Shown here: in pieces, positions 32,826 to 44,932 of the stretch
Position numbering within the stretch: position 1 is the first letter of the stretch
Layout of the letters: each line of letters begins with the position of its first letter
Source: Rhizoclosmatium globosum
Taxonomy: Eukaryota > Chytridiomycota > Chytridiomycetes > Chytridiales > Chytriomycetaceae
DNA: 64,000 nucleotides
Reading direction: 5' to 3'
Assembly (NCBI GenBank): GCA_002104985.1
Contig: MCGO01000113.1
Span: 62,001 to 126,000 of the forward strand
Position numbers and translations under genes: made by a program
Notes under the pieces: generated by a model
Told to the model about the DNA's origin: nothing
The model's input: only the letters and a program-made list of their open reading frames with translations
Databases searched by the model: none

Positions 32826-34131
32826 ATGAGAACCATGCCGTTGGCTTCAGTTCTCGTCCTTACCTTGATTACTACCTTTTCGTGCGCCGATCTCTTGAAT
32901 GAATCACCTTTCGGACCTCAAACGCTGCCGCTTCTCACAGCGACTCAAAATCAAACTGGTGGCTTCTCTGGGATCCAAATGTTCAATTACAATGGTCCAA
33001 TACTGTCATCTGGTTTGGACTCATTCTTCAAACATCAACCCCAAATACATCCCATAACACTCTTCCTCAATAGTCGAAATCTATCCAATTTTCTACGGTG
33101 CCAAAACAACCTACGTCCCAAACCTCCTCAAATTCTACAAAGGCGTCGTAAATTCATCCTACTTTGACTGGCTCTCTGAATACAACACATCACGGCAAAG
33201 TCTTACTCGAGGCAGTCTTGCGGGGTCATACTGGGACAACTCCACAACTTCCACTCAACTGCAAGATTCAGACCTACATACCTACCTCGTCTCCCTCATT
33301 CAACGTAAACTCATTCCGATACCGACGGAGAACACGTATTTCCCTATCCACCTTGCACCGAATATTGACATTGTCGCCAACGGAATCCGGCTGAGTTGTC
33401 AATCTTGGTGTGCGTATCACTCGACAATCAATATTACACACCTTGGAATTCCAAATGTGACTGCACTTGTGTATTCCGTGATCCCCGACCAAGGCGGAAC
33501 GTGTTTCGGCGGCTGCGGGGCTGATTCGAACGTGTTTAATAACCTGTGTAGTGTGAGTTCACATGAACTTGTTGAAAGCGTGACGGATCCGAATGTTGGG
33601 TTGGGGCAGTTGACGTGGTATGGCGCGAATGGGGAAGTGAGTGATTTGTGTAATCATATACATGGAGAGATTACGACGTTGGAGGGTGTTTTTGTGGTGC
33701 AGAAGACGTATTCGAATCAGAAGGGGATGTGTATTGTGGATGTTCCTGGGACGCCTGTGCATTTGCCACCACGAAGTGCAGGTGGGTATGGAACTGTCAC
33801 CAAGACGACCACCAAAACGACGAAGAGGACAACAACTACGACAAAGAAAACTAAGACAACGACGAAGAAGCGCACTACTAGTACTACTACAAAGAGGAAA
33901 ACTACTGTCACGAAAAAGGCTGTCTCAAAGACTACGACGACATCAAAGCACAAAGTGACAAGTACAACCACACATTCAAAACAACAACCAAAACACCTCT
34001 TAAGAATGCAGCCACCTTACCGACTATGGCTTTCTGAATCGCAAACATTTCTTTTTATTGATTTCATAAGTACAGAATCATCTGTTCTTTTCTCATTTCT
34101 ATTTATCTCGTGGGGGTTTTCATATTCATGA
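32826..34131 (+). CDS. Secreted metalloprotease-like protein with Thr/Lys-rich tail
   Basis: Two exons, 32826-33012 and 33074-34131. A signal peptide (MRTMPLASVLVLTLITTFSC) precedes a domain with VEIYPIFYGAKTTYVPNLL, SYFDWLSEY, PTENTYFPIHL, CAYHSTINI, PDQGGTCFGGCG, and the motif SVSSHELVESVTDP followed by GEVSDLC. HELVE with a downstream acidic residue resembles the zinc-site helix of secreted HExxE-type proteins in fungi and bacteria. A repetitive Thr/Lys linker follows (33800-33960), like the stalks of cell-surface proteins. The last 35 residues are hydrophobic in this frame. In the +1 frame the Thr-rich pattern instead continues to a stop soon after 34030, so the true end may differ. Catalysis is inferred, not shown. 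Confidence 0.5.
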
Positions 34132-34653
34132 TGTGCATGAGGCATTAATAAATTCACTTGTATTTCTACAGTCTTGTCTCTTTAATTGACTTCTTGGGAT
34201 TATGTCTGCCAATAGTTTCAACAATTGTGATATCCAGAAATTCGTTTTTTTTACGACGTGTGTTGAGCTTGGCTTAAATATGATATTTGGCCAGGCGCTT
34301 GTGTGGTACTGAGAATGTGACTGATAGTGCACAAGTTCTCCTTCCCATTCTTCATTAGCTCTGCCTTCTGCAACTGAAAAACCCACCACAACGTAATAGC
34401 TGTCTGTCACCCTCTCTAAACAACCAAAGCAAACACATTTGCATCGTATTACGCTGAAATTTACGCGCGTCTCGAGGCTGCTTCGATTCAAACTCAGCCA
34501 AGACACCACTGCCTTCCTCTCAGGCTGCCGCCTTCGCGCACCCTTCCTCAACCTTGAGTTTCGCCAGTTGTGCAATCAGATTTTCGAGCCAAGTAATAGA
34601 AATGAGGAACATGATGCCTTGATAGCTGGAACAACGGCTTCGTTGATATTGCA

Positions 34654-35100
34654 TTACTGTAGGTTAGCAGCATAAAAGTGGTATAGTACAGTTTGTACAA
34701 CTATAGCTATGAGGACTGGAATAACAAGAAGAAAATGTTGCTTTTTGTACCGTTGGCTTGGAGTTGTAGGACGAGAATCAGGAGGATTAGTGGCATAGAA
34801 ATTTTGCAGTCCATTCGTAACCCGGGATTGCCTTTCGGGAGCGAATAGGACGGTGTAGATTTGGGCTGAAATGGGATTCCTGCTTGATTGATGGAATTCA
34901 TGTTGTTGCTCTTGTTGGTGTGCCATTAGATCTATCAATTGGTTGTTAAATAGAATATGTCCCTCGGCATCGATTTCTTCATTTCTTAGCTGAAAGGGCG
35001 CCGACTTGAGTACTAAAAGCGCTGAATTTGAGTGTACGCTAATCAAAGACGGACCACCCTTTACCAGAATTGAAAATGTGAAACATATTCTTTTCTGCAT
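34654..35100 (-). CDS. Hypothetical protein with C-terminal membrane anchor
   Basis: Single exon, 148 residues, MQKRICFTFSILVKGG to YHFYAANLQ. One membrane helix sits at the extreme C-terminus (FLLVIPVLIAIVVQTVLYHF), preceded by a polar region rich in Gln, His and Pro. This is tail-anchor topology, cytosolic domain first. No coiled SNARE motif is seen. No family recognised. Between 34132 and 34653 there are only short open frames on both strands that I cannot support. It is divergently placed to the following glycosyltransferase. Confidence 0.35.
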   Translation of the reverse strand: MQKRICFTFSILVKGGPSLISVHSNSALLVLKSAPFQLRNEEIDAEGHILFNNQLIDLMAHQQEQQHEFHQSSRNPISAQIYTVLFAPERQSRVTNGLQNFYATNPPDSRPTTPSQRYKKQHFLLVIPVLIAIVVQTVLYHFYAANLQ

Positions 35101-35162
35101 AATAACATGATTAAAAAACGGACTGGCGTGGCTAAAAAAAGAACAAGGGCTCTACACCAATT

Positions 35163-36615
35163 TTGTCTCCCAACCTCAAATGCATCTGTCACCACTCCTA
35201 TGGCAGCCCTCCTCACCCTCTACACCTATGCAACCCCGATATCACTCGCGAACTTGAATATTACAACACCACCGGAACTCCGCCGAAGAATGGTCTCAAC
35301 TTCATCGCAGAGCCCCTGTTGAAATTCAAGAGTCTCCTTTGGACTTCTGCTTCCCTCCCGTCTCTAAAAAAGCACTGGCAGTCGTTGAGAAGGCCAAACC
35401 AAAGTTGAATTTGAACGTCTTTGTCTTTTATGGGCGACGACAGAACACGGCTGTCTTGGAGCGGTATCTAAGGGTGAGAGCCGTATTTGGAAAGCCTTGG
35501 AACAACACCTGATAACATAATATGGTACAGAGAAACTCAATCGCGAACGGTGGCCTTGTTACAAAAGTACTCTTTGTTCTGAACCTCAACAAGATCAAGG
35601 ACAACGACGATGTTGACTGGATCAATGCATTGGCAGCAAAGTATCCAGACTTTTACGAAGTCACTCATACACCTCCAGGCGACTTTAATCAAAACTATGC
35701 GCACATCACGGCGAAAGAAGACATGTACATCAAAGTCGATGACGACGTTGTATTCATTCTGGACGGAACATTCGAAGCTATGGTTGCTGAACTTTGGACG
35801 CGAAGAGACTGGTACCTTCTGAGTGCGAATGTTGTTGGACACACTATTTTCAACGGAATCCACAATCGATTTGGAGCTCTGCGGGCATGGACATTGAACA
35901 CTGAAAACTCAGGCATTGTTACGAAACCAGCGAATGAAACCAATTGGCGTGTTTCGCATCTTCCACATGTCAATGTGCTGAAAATCAAGCGTATCAAGAC
36001 TGAGCGGGATATGCCTGGAAGTTTCTATCAGCGAAGTTATATGAAAGTTGATCAAGAGAAGGGACAGGAGGGGCTCTTGAAGGGAAGTCCTCTGTGGTTG
36101 ATGAAGGAGGGCAGTTTTGATGCGTGCAGTTGGAAGAGTGCCCATTGTGCTGGAGCCGTGCATTACTCGTTCTTCGAAGCTGTGGAACAGAGTGAGTCCT
36201 ATCTCATCATCAAGATTGATGTTACTTACTTGTTCTGTAAAGATAACACCGAGAGATACTTCTTCCCGACATGGGACTTACACAGCTCTGGATACCAACG
36301 TTGGAGTATTCATATGTTTGCCTTTTGGTATGTTTGAAATTCTTAGCAACTCAATTATTAAACCTCTGATTTAGGGGTAAAGATGTGATGGGTTTGGACA
36401 TTGCCGGAGACGACGAGCAGTACCTGACGGTCACATACCCAGAAAAAGTTGAGAGACACTCTGGAGCAGTTGGGAACGGATTAATTGCCCACTTGGGATA
36501 TTTTACACAAGAAGCTGTGCGAACACATACAGATGTACTTGATAAGTATGATGCACTTTCGCGAGAAATTGAGCAGACTAAATTACATGGTATGGCATGT
36601 CCTGGAACGTTTTGA
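35163..36615 (+). CDS. GT-A type glycosyltransferase-like protein (apparent frameshift near start)
   Basis: Exons follow the frame through about 35480, 35532-36191, 36243-36330 and 36375-36615. The core has KALAVVEKAKPKLNLNVFVF, RYLRRNSIANGG, KVLFVLNLNK, then EDMYIKVDDDVVFILDGT, in which V-D-D-D is the metal-binding DxD motif. Later conserved-looking blocks are GHTIFNGIHNRFGALRAW, HYSFFEAVEQ, RYFFPTWDLH, MFAFWGKDVMG and GDDEQYLTVTYPEK. This is a fungal glycosyltransferase-like family without a name I can give. Near 35270 the frame changes from ITRELEYYNTT to AEEWSQLHRRAPVEI with no intron. The true 5' end is not resolved. Confidence 0.55.
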
Positions 36616-36741
36616 TGATCTTTGAATAAACTGGATAGAACAAAGTTGTATTTCAAAGCCTATTAGTCATCCACAACTTGATATCCACCAACGAAAGATA
36701 AAGGTACTTTTTTAATTAAAGTTTATTGTGTTTTCATCAAA

Positions 36742-38839
36742 ATGGCAGCAACGGATGCACCCAAGAAGCAGCACCGACGACGCAAGGCAGCCAAAGCTGA
36801 GAACAAACATGCGGCATTGGCCGCAGTAGTGAAGAGAGCGAGCCTGTGAGTCACCTCCCGCAAGATGTGCAACTGCGCAACCAACACACCAACAAACCAA
36901 CTACCAAACAAACAGACAACCACTTCAGACTTCGCCGTTGAATACGTCGCCGCACCGCCGCCACAATTCAACGACACGTTTTCGCCGTTTGCGCAAATCT
37001 TCGCAAACTTTGAGACGCGCGCCGCCGACGCCTGGAAAACCGACGCCGACGACGAGGAAGCCGCCGCACAAGCCGACGCCGCAAAGTCTCTGAACTCAAA
37101 TGATGACAAATCAGAACTCGGCGACGACGACGACGACGACGAAACCGGCGATGCAAACGATGAAAAGGCCGCGAGTAAACGAAAGAAGAAGTTGGAGGCG
37201 AGGCTGTCTATTGCTCAGTTGAAACAGTTGGTGGCGAAACCTGATGTCGTAGAGGTGCGTGAATGGGTTGGACTTGGGAAGGGTGTTTCTAAACAGTTGA
37301 TGTAGTGGGTCGACGTCACTGCTGCTGATCCAAAGCTGCTCGTATACCTGAAATCTTACAGAAACACTGTGCCAGTACCTATTCACTGGCAACAGAAGCG
37401 AAAGTATCTGCAGGGAAAGCGTGGTATTGAGAAACCTCCCTTTGAATTACCTGGTACGCTGTTTTATCTTGTTACCAACATGACTCTGAATCCGTCTAAC
37501 AATCTTATCAGACTTTATCAAACAAACTGGAATCATGGATATGCGTCAAGCCGTCCAGGAAAAGCAGGATGCTGCAAAACTGAAATCAAAACAACGCGAA
37601 CGTGTACAGCCAAAGATGGGAAAACTCGATATCGACTACCAGAAACTGCATGATGCCTTCTTCCGATGGCAAACAAAACCTAAATTGAGTGCTCATGGTG
37701 AAATGTACTATGAAGGAAAGGAATACGAAACAAAAATGAAACTCAAGAAGCCTGGTGTTCTGAGTGAGGAATTGAAAGAAGCTCTTGGTTGTTTGGATCC
37801 TCTAATTGCTCCCCCTTGGCTTGTGAATATGCAGCGATGTGAGTTTGTCTGAACACCTTCGTTCTATGGCTAATATTCTGGAAAGATGGACCACCTCCGA
37901 GCTATCCAGGCCTTAAAGTTCCAGGGCTGAATTGTCCAATTCCTCATGGTGCGCAATGGGGATATCACCCGGGCGGTTGGGGTAAGCCTCCAGTAGACGA
38001 ATACGGACGACCACTCTACGGTGATGTGTTTGGGGTCTTGACACAAGAAGCAGTTGTTGATCAAAAGGTTTGGCAACTTTCTCAATTCTTGATTACCGAC
38101 CAAATACTCACAAATTTCTAGTACATTAATCAAATCGAACGAACTCTATGGGGAGAACTTGAGCCAGAAGAAGAAGTCGAGGAAGAAGAACAAGAAGAAG
38201 AGGAGCAGGAAGAAGAAGCCGAGGAGGAACTGCCGGTGCAGAATCAAGCTTATCCAGAAAGTGGTCTTGTTACTCCATCTGGCCTTGCTTCCGTTCCATC
38301 TGGCTTAGAGACTCCAGACTACATTGAACTGAGAAAAGAGGCTAGAAGGTGTGTTTTCTTTTCTAAGTACTGCTGCCTCTTTGACCCGAGTTAACGAATA
38401 ACTTAGGGATGAAGGTCCAAAAGAACTGTACAAAATTCTTCCCCAAAAAGATACCGCGGTTCGTGGTTTCATGGGCTCTGCACACACCTACGACTTATCC
38501 TCGGCAACTTCATCCAACTTCGCCCCTCCTCCACCCACATCCTCTGCCTCCGTCGACCCTTCCCGAAAACGCAAACACCCTCCAGCATCCCTCGGCATCC
38601 ACGGCGACAAACCCGTCGCGATCGCGTTGAACCCAGAAGACCTTGAAGAAGGCCTTGAAGGCGATGCGGTGCGTCGCGTGTATGAAGACAAGATGCGGGC
38701 TGCGAGGCAGGACGCGAAAGGAGAAGACTTTTCGGATTTGGTTGCGGAGCATGCACAAAAGTTGCAAAAGAAACGGAAGGTGGATGAGAAGGGTGGAAGT
38801 GGTGCCGGGAAGAAGAAGGAGGAGAAGTTCAAGTTTTGA
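36742..38839 (+). CDS. SF3B2 / Cus1 (SAP145), U2 snRNP splicing factor
   Basis: About seven exons. A basic start (MAATDAPKKQHRRRKAAKAE) is followed by VEYVAAPPPQFNDTFSPFAQ and an acidic region. The DUF382 block comes next (RLSIAQLKQLVAKPDVVEWVDVTAADPKLL split by an intron, then YRNTVPVPIHWQQKRKYLQG). The PSP domain is LSEELKEALGCLDPLIAPPW and YGPPPSYPGLKVPGLNCPIP with GWGKPPVDEYGRPLYGDVFG. An acidic Glu-repeat and a Lys-rich C-terminus end it. SF3B2 bridges U2 snRNP to the branch-site region. The exon 1-2 joint near 36848-36930 does not resolve to a clean phase by eye; all later joints do. Confidence 0.9.
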
Positions 38840-39081
38840 AGGGTGTGATTCAAGGTTGTTTCTGTTTAACGGTTTGGTTATTGGGAACATTATTTAGTGC
38901 TATCTCGCAAATGAAGGCTTCTTGTCGTATCTAATTTGATTGGGAGGCATTTCTCATTTTATTACCCAACTTCACAGCAGGCCACATATTTAATATCGCG
39001 AAGGAACAAGGAAACTTGAGTTTGAAGCACTTCTTTCTTGTTGTTCCAGGATCTGCTCCAAATTTAGAAAACGTCCAACAA

Positions 39082-42000
39082 ATGGTATGTCATTGCATCC
39101 CCCAACTCGAGCTACCATATGAATCGCGAATTAGCTCTCCTTTTGTTGCATATTTTGTAAGGCTTACTTGGCATTGGCGTTTAGGTCAACATTAAAACAA
39201 ACCGGCTGTATGTTGCCCTTGGACTCATTCTGTCCTTCCTATTCGTGGAGCATATTATCTTAGTCTTGAGTGGACGAAAGAGCACCTATCAGCACATCAC
39301 ACGACCCATCAAGAGCGCCGTGGGAGAAACACTCAATGCATACACCAAAGAGGCCGGATCTGATCCTTGCGCCTTCTCACATGTCGATAGCGCAATAGTC
39401 AAAAGTGTGCCAGGAACTCTGGTTCTTGTCACAGGAGGCGCTGGATTCATCGGATCCAATGTGAGTATTTGGCATGGCTTCAATTGAACAGTCTTAATGC
39501 CTGTCCCAGCTTGTCGATCGATTACTAGAGCTGGGATACCGAGTTCGTATCTTTGATAACCTGGCAACAGGGTCTATTCGAAATGCGCCTCTGCACCATG
39601 ACAGAGTGGAGTTTGTGTTGGGAGATATCATGTCATTTGAAGAAGTCGATAAGGCGATGCAGCATGTAGAATATGTTTACCACCTTGCTGCCATGAGTAA
39701 AGTGTTGCCGAGTTTGAAGAATCCTGGAATGGCCAAGTTCTGCACGGAAGTGAATGCAATTGGAACATGGAGTGAGTTATCATCCTTATGCGATACCATC
39801 ATTATATAAGCTCATGATTATTTTCAGACGTGTTGGAAGCTGCTAGACTGCACAAGATCAAGAAGGTTGTGTACGCTGCGTCGTCAACTTATTATGGACG
39901 TAACCCTGTTCCAAACACAGAAACAGACGCAGTAAGTCCCATAATGCACAATAAGGAATTACTTACATATTATCCAGCCCGATTTCTTGACTCCATACGC
40001 AGCATCCAAATATGAGGGCGAAATCCAGATGAAAATGTTCAACGACTTATTCGGAGTACCCACTGTCTCCCTTCGATTCTTTATGGTCTACGGGCCTCGT
40101 CAGCCGTCAACCGGGGCGTACGCAATCGTCACGGGAGTGTTTGCAAAACAAGCTGGGATGAACCAGCCTCTCACTATCGAAGGAAGCGGAAACCACACCA
40201 GAGACTTTATCCACGTCAAAGACATCAACGAAGGACTTATCGTTGCGCAGCAGTCTGATATCAGTGGAGAAGTAATTAACTTGGGAACTGGAGTCGACTT
40301 CTCCGTCAAACAGGTGGCTGACTTGGTTTCGTCGAATCAAGTGAATGTTGCCGAGCGAAAGAACGATTTGTTGGCAACGTTGGCGGATACGTGTAAAATG
40401 AAAAAGACGCTGAAGTACAAGCCAACAAAGGACTTCAAGATTGAAATGTCGAAGATTGCGAAGGAAACTATGGCTGGACAAATATATGCACAGTCGTGGT
40501 TAACTACAGAGGTTCAAATGTCTGCACCTTGGGTTCTTCCTCCTCGGTATGAAGTCCGTTCACTTTGTGGCGTTGCTTACTTTTTGTTTCAACAGTGCTA
40601 AATCTGCTCCTTGGTCTGGCATAACTGATTTGGATGGGCTCTTAAAGGCGGGTGATCGACCTGAACCTGTGAACAACAACATTTTCTTTGGAAACGGAAA
40701 CAAGAACAAGGATGATACAAAGAAAGGGGAAAAGCCTTTCGTTAGTCTTGTCTTCATGCCAAAGAACGAGACCAAAAAGTGAGAGCTCTTGATTTGCGTA
40801 CGGCTATCTGACTGATTCCTTTAGTCTTATCTTTTTGAACCACATCCACTCCCTTGTCGATTACGGTCGATCCAACTCATACATTGTCTTGACTGACACT
40901 GCAAACCTTGATCGCTGCTTGGACTTGAATTTGCCTTGTTGGGATGCTTCCAAAGAAGACCCCACTTTTAATGATGAAAGTGGTCTCAGCCGATTCAAGT
41001 TTGCCCTGGGACTTCTGCAGAAAGGCATCGACGTTCACGTTGGATCAATGTATGTTTGGCTCACATCGAAGAGTCTTATGTAACATTTAATTTACAGCAA
41101 TACTGCCTACGTTCGTGAAATTAGACACTCATTTAGAAATGTTCCGAAAGACATTGATATTATTATGAGTCACTCGATGGTAAGTCGCGTTATTGCTACT
41201 ATCAATATGTTAAGCTTCTGTTGTTCAGGGTCTTGATTCAAACTACCTGCTCCGGTCAAATCCACAAACGATTGAGCTGATCACTTCCATCATTAACACA
41301 GAAAATGTTTCTCCACTTTTACCAGAAGTTCAACTCTTTGAGCAAACAAAACTCTCGTTTGTGTCTTGTTCGATTGAACGACCATGCCGCAAAACTCAAA
41401 GCGACAACATCCCCTTTGTGCTTAAGATGATTCATCCAACGACATGCATTCAACATGAAGACCCTTGTAAGATCAAAGGGCTGTATGGCCACGTTTGCGA
41501 GAACCCAGTTGGACCAGACCAGATTTCAATCTACAATCAAGACACGCTTTTCCTCACTCAATGCCCTCAAAATAGTCTATATTGCGATATTCAGCAAATT
41601 GTCCCCAAGAAATGGGCCCATTCCAAGAATCTGAAAGAAAGTTCTTCCTGCAAAGACCCTGAACTGAATCTTCTCGAAGTCATCAATGAAGGAACTGTTT
41701 TGACAGAATCTGCAGCAGGCGGATGGGTCCAGAACGTTCTCAAAAAAGTCCTCACAGCACACGAACAAATTGCCCCTGATACAGCAACCTCACTCCTCAC
41801 TCGATTAAATGACCCAACATCCCCAAGCCTCGCTTACGGGTTCCCACAACCCTTTGACGCGCGTCCAGAAACGCAATCCATGTTCATCATCACCCCAACA
41901 AAGAAGGAACCAAACCGCGCCCAACGTATTGGCCGAAACCTGTTTGAAATCAAGAAGCAAGTACGCGATAACCTCCTCCAATGTAAATTCCGACACAAAG

Positions 42001-42635
42001 ATTCCACGGTCAAGTGCAGGAACTTGGTGTGGGTCCTTGCCGAGAGTATAGGGGAGGTCGATCATGAGGTTGTTGAGATGTTGAAGTGTGCGCAAGTTCC
42101 GTTTGTCTATTTCGCGGTCGGTGCGAACAGCCCTGAGACGGCAGCCAAGAACGCGCTGGTGCAGTTTGTTGTTGAGTTCGCGAATTCGCTTGGGTTCAAG
42201 GGATTGTTGCGGCCGTTATCGGAAGGATCGTATGCACTTGCCCGAAGCTATGACTTGGCGTACAAAGTGAACAAGTTTGGATATCTGCCAGTGTGGGGTG
42301 TTGGGGGCAAGGCGGATGTGGTGGACTTTGTTGCAAAGAAGAACGGGCAGGTTACAGTTACAGCGGCAAGACTCCCGAAGCGAAAGTTTCCGCTTGAGTT
42401 TTCAGGAATGGTTATTAATACTGGGATGTTTGACAAAACGTTCATGAAGGGTGACAGCAAATATTGGCCATATCCTGGTGAGAAGGTTGGCAATGATGAT
42501 GGTGGAATTAGTGAGTTTGTTGGAACTGTGATAACGAGCGTTCAAGATATCGAGGAGACTTGTAAGGATAAATGTCAGGTTGTGTTCAATGAGCCACCTG
42601 TCGACAAAAGCTATCCAATGATTCTCGCTTGCTGA
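39082..42635 (+). CDS. Fusion protein: SDR nucleotide-sugar epimerase plus two glycosyltransferase-like domains
   Basis: About ten exons. The first coding exon is only the ATG (39082-39084). Exon 2 begins at 39185 with VNIKTNRLYVALGLI, a type II signal-anchor. Domain 1 (about residues 80-370) is an extended SDR of the UDP-sugar epimerase/decarboxylase kind: VTGGAGFIGSN for NAD, YAASKYEGE with catalytic Tyr and Lys, and RDFIHVKDINEGL. Domain 2 (from FVSLVFMPKNE) resembles GT77-like transferases (NHIHSLVDYGRSNSYIVLTD, RFKFALGLLQKGIDVHVGSI) but has no DxD. Domain 3 (from MFIITPTKKEPNRAQRIGRN) matches the GT43 layout (VWVLAES, PETAAKNALVQFV, LPVWGVGG, FPLEFSGMVINTGMFD), again without the DDD motif. 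Likely Golgi; it could both make and use a nucleotide sugar. All intron phases agree, so the fusion is not an artefact of joining two genes. Confidence 0.7.
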
Positions 42636-42778
42636 AGACATTTGGTCGGCAAAGTATTTAATGTATTCTTTGTTCTTTTATATTCACAAATTTGGAGTAA
42701 ACTCAAGTTTCTAAAATTGGCTTTTTCTGGAACTTGGTGATAGGGAAAAGAATTCAATCTCACCAAACCGCAATACCC

Positions 42779-44917
42779 ATGTCAGAGCCACCGATTATTG
42801 TTCTAGAGGGTCCACCTCCAGTGTTACCTTCCATAACTGCAATAGATGCAGCTCCATTGATATCTCGTAATGCTGCTCGCGTAAAGCGCTATGTTGCCTC
42901 CTTACTCCGCTGCCGGTCAGAAAACGTAAATGATAATCCTATTACCTGCTATTTTGGCTGATTCGTTACAGGGAAATGAAAGTCTGGATTGCGAGAGAAA
43001 TGACGCTAAAGCTTGTATGTGAACTTGAATATGGCTGGTTTTTCAACAAAAACAGCTATGTTATTGTAAATGTACCGTATCAATATTTGTCATTGCTATT
43101 CTAACTCTGACATAAATAGTCGCGTAAGCGTGGTACCTCCCAATACACAGACATATTCGTCTGGATTGGCGCAGAAGCATCTGAAATCGATGTTGGTCAC
43201 GCCTTTTTCAAAGGACGGGAGATTCGTGAATGTAAGGTTACTTCCCTCAAACTCCAACCAACAATTAAACCTCGCAGACATCGGCCTCCAAAACTGTGCT
43301 TTCCATAAAGAACATCAACACACCGAATCTACTCTCTTCCTCTCCCACTTCAAATACCTTCGATACACAAACGGCGACCGCTTTCAAATCCCACCCAACG
43401 CCTTCAACCAAGCCCATCTCCTAGCCACCTTCCAAAAAGCAAACCCGGTTATCGATACGGCAACAGCCCTCTCCGCAACTCCAGAAACACCATCTGGAAA
43501 GCTAAACTTTGCGGAAGCCGTCCTTTTTGCCAAGTCGTTGAGTTCCCAGCGACAACAACGACAAACAGAATACATGACAGAAGCGATAACCCAACGCTAT
43601 ATGACTGCTCCAACGAACCCACCCTCCCAACAGGAAGCGCTCTTGTACGCACACGATGCACCACCGTTCTGGATATACAATCAGACAATACTTCCGCAAA
43701 CGCGACCCCATTTGTTTCGAGTTCATCGCGCATCACGTGTGCGTAAGAACGCTCCGAGCGAGAGTATCGTGCTCGAGCAGATTACATTGAGTAAAGACTT
43801 TGAAACCGATGTTCCGCCGTTGGAGGAAGGGGAGGAGGAAGATGAAGATGAAGCGGCTAGTAAACCACCAACTGCAAATCGGCTTTTGGATGGACGTGTT
43901 GTTCCGGAAGGGTGGAAGGTGTGGGGTGCGAAAGGGTTTCAGGTTGTGAGAGAAGGCGTGTATGTTTTTGAAGGTGTTGGGTTTGTGTGGGTGTTCTGTG
44001 GAGGTGGTGACGGTGGTAGTGTTGGTGTTGTGAAGAATGAGGGGAGTACTGTGAATGCAAAAGTTGATAGTGGGCTGAATACGAACAATGGAACGAGTCC
44101 GGAGAGAAGTAATCTGGAAATAAGCAGTATTGGGACAGGAGGGGCGTTCAGTCAAAAGAGTGATTTGGAAGTGGAGAAAACAGTTGCAATGGAATGGGCA
44201 AAAGAAGTTGCTGCCGTTCGTGGTCACGGAAAGGTGGAATTTATAGGTACGCATTGTATCCGGTTTGAAATCACTGTCGCTAATGCAATTACACTGCAAA
44301 GACGAAAAGGACATTATCATCAACAAAATCTGGATCACGCTTGGAATTCCCACCAAGAATCTTCTCAACGATTTGACTGCATCTGAAGTTCGGCTCGATG
44401 TGTGGCAAAAAGAGAGAGAAGAAGAGGCACTTGAGAATATGGAGGAAGTTCTTGATGAAGATGGAAACCCAGTAGTGCCGCCTCCAATAATTCATGGAGG
44501 TATAAGGACAAGACACCATTCTTTCATCAAGAAATTGCGAAACCAGATCCATACATTGAACAAGTGGATGGTTTCGTATTGTATAGGGCAACTGAAACCA
44601 ATCTCGTCCGCAGCTTGGAATACTTTGAAGTAGAGAGAACTGTCCTCTATCGCAGTCATTTGAATTCGACTGGAGTATTTTTCTTGGATGCTGTCACGCA
44701 GGTGTTTGTGTGGGTGGGGAGCAAGTGCCCTGAATGGCTCCGACGCGACAGTGTGACTCTGGGACAGGTATTTCACCTCGATTCGTTCACAAATTACTAA
44801 TGTTGCCATCTCCAGGAATTCCTCATCAAGCAGAAGCGGCTCCCGACAACGCCTGTAACAGGGTTAGTTGAGATGGGCGAGAACGAAGAATTCGTTTCGT
44901 ACTTTACAGAAGAATAA
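42779..44917 (+). CDS. Gelsolin/villin-family actin-binding protein (apparent frameshift)
   Basis: Starts MSEPPIIVLEGPPPVLPS. Gelsolin-like repeat 1 is split over exons: MKVWIAREMTLKLVCELEYG, NSYVIVN, then TSQYTDIFVWIGAEASEIDV and a CAFHKEHQHTESTLFLSHFK stretch. A linker with an acidic run and a low-complexity G-rich part follows, then another repeat-like domain (GRVVPEGWKVWGAKGFQVVR; FVWVFCGG; VAMEWAKEVAAVRGHGKVEF). A last one is FVLYRATETN ... STGVFFLDAVTQVFVWVGS and EFLIKQKRLPTTPVTGLVEM. This family caps, severs or bundles actin in a Ca-dependent way. Near 44503 the frame changes from PPPIIHGG to YKDKTPFFHQEI without an intron. The intron near 42920 uses a weak donor in my model. Confidence 0.6.
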
Positions 44918-44932
44918 ATACCGAGATTTTTA

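Noticed and set aside
34126..34575. Minus-strand open frame of 149 codons and its plus-strand counterpart
   Set aside because: Neither reading shows a domain or sensible splice sites; left unannotated.
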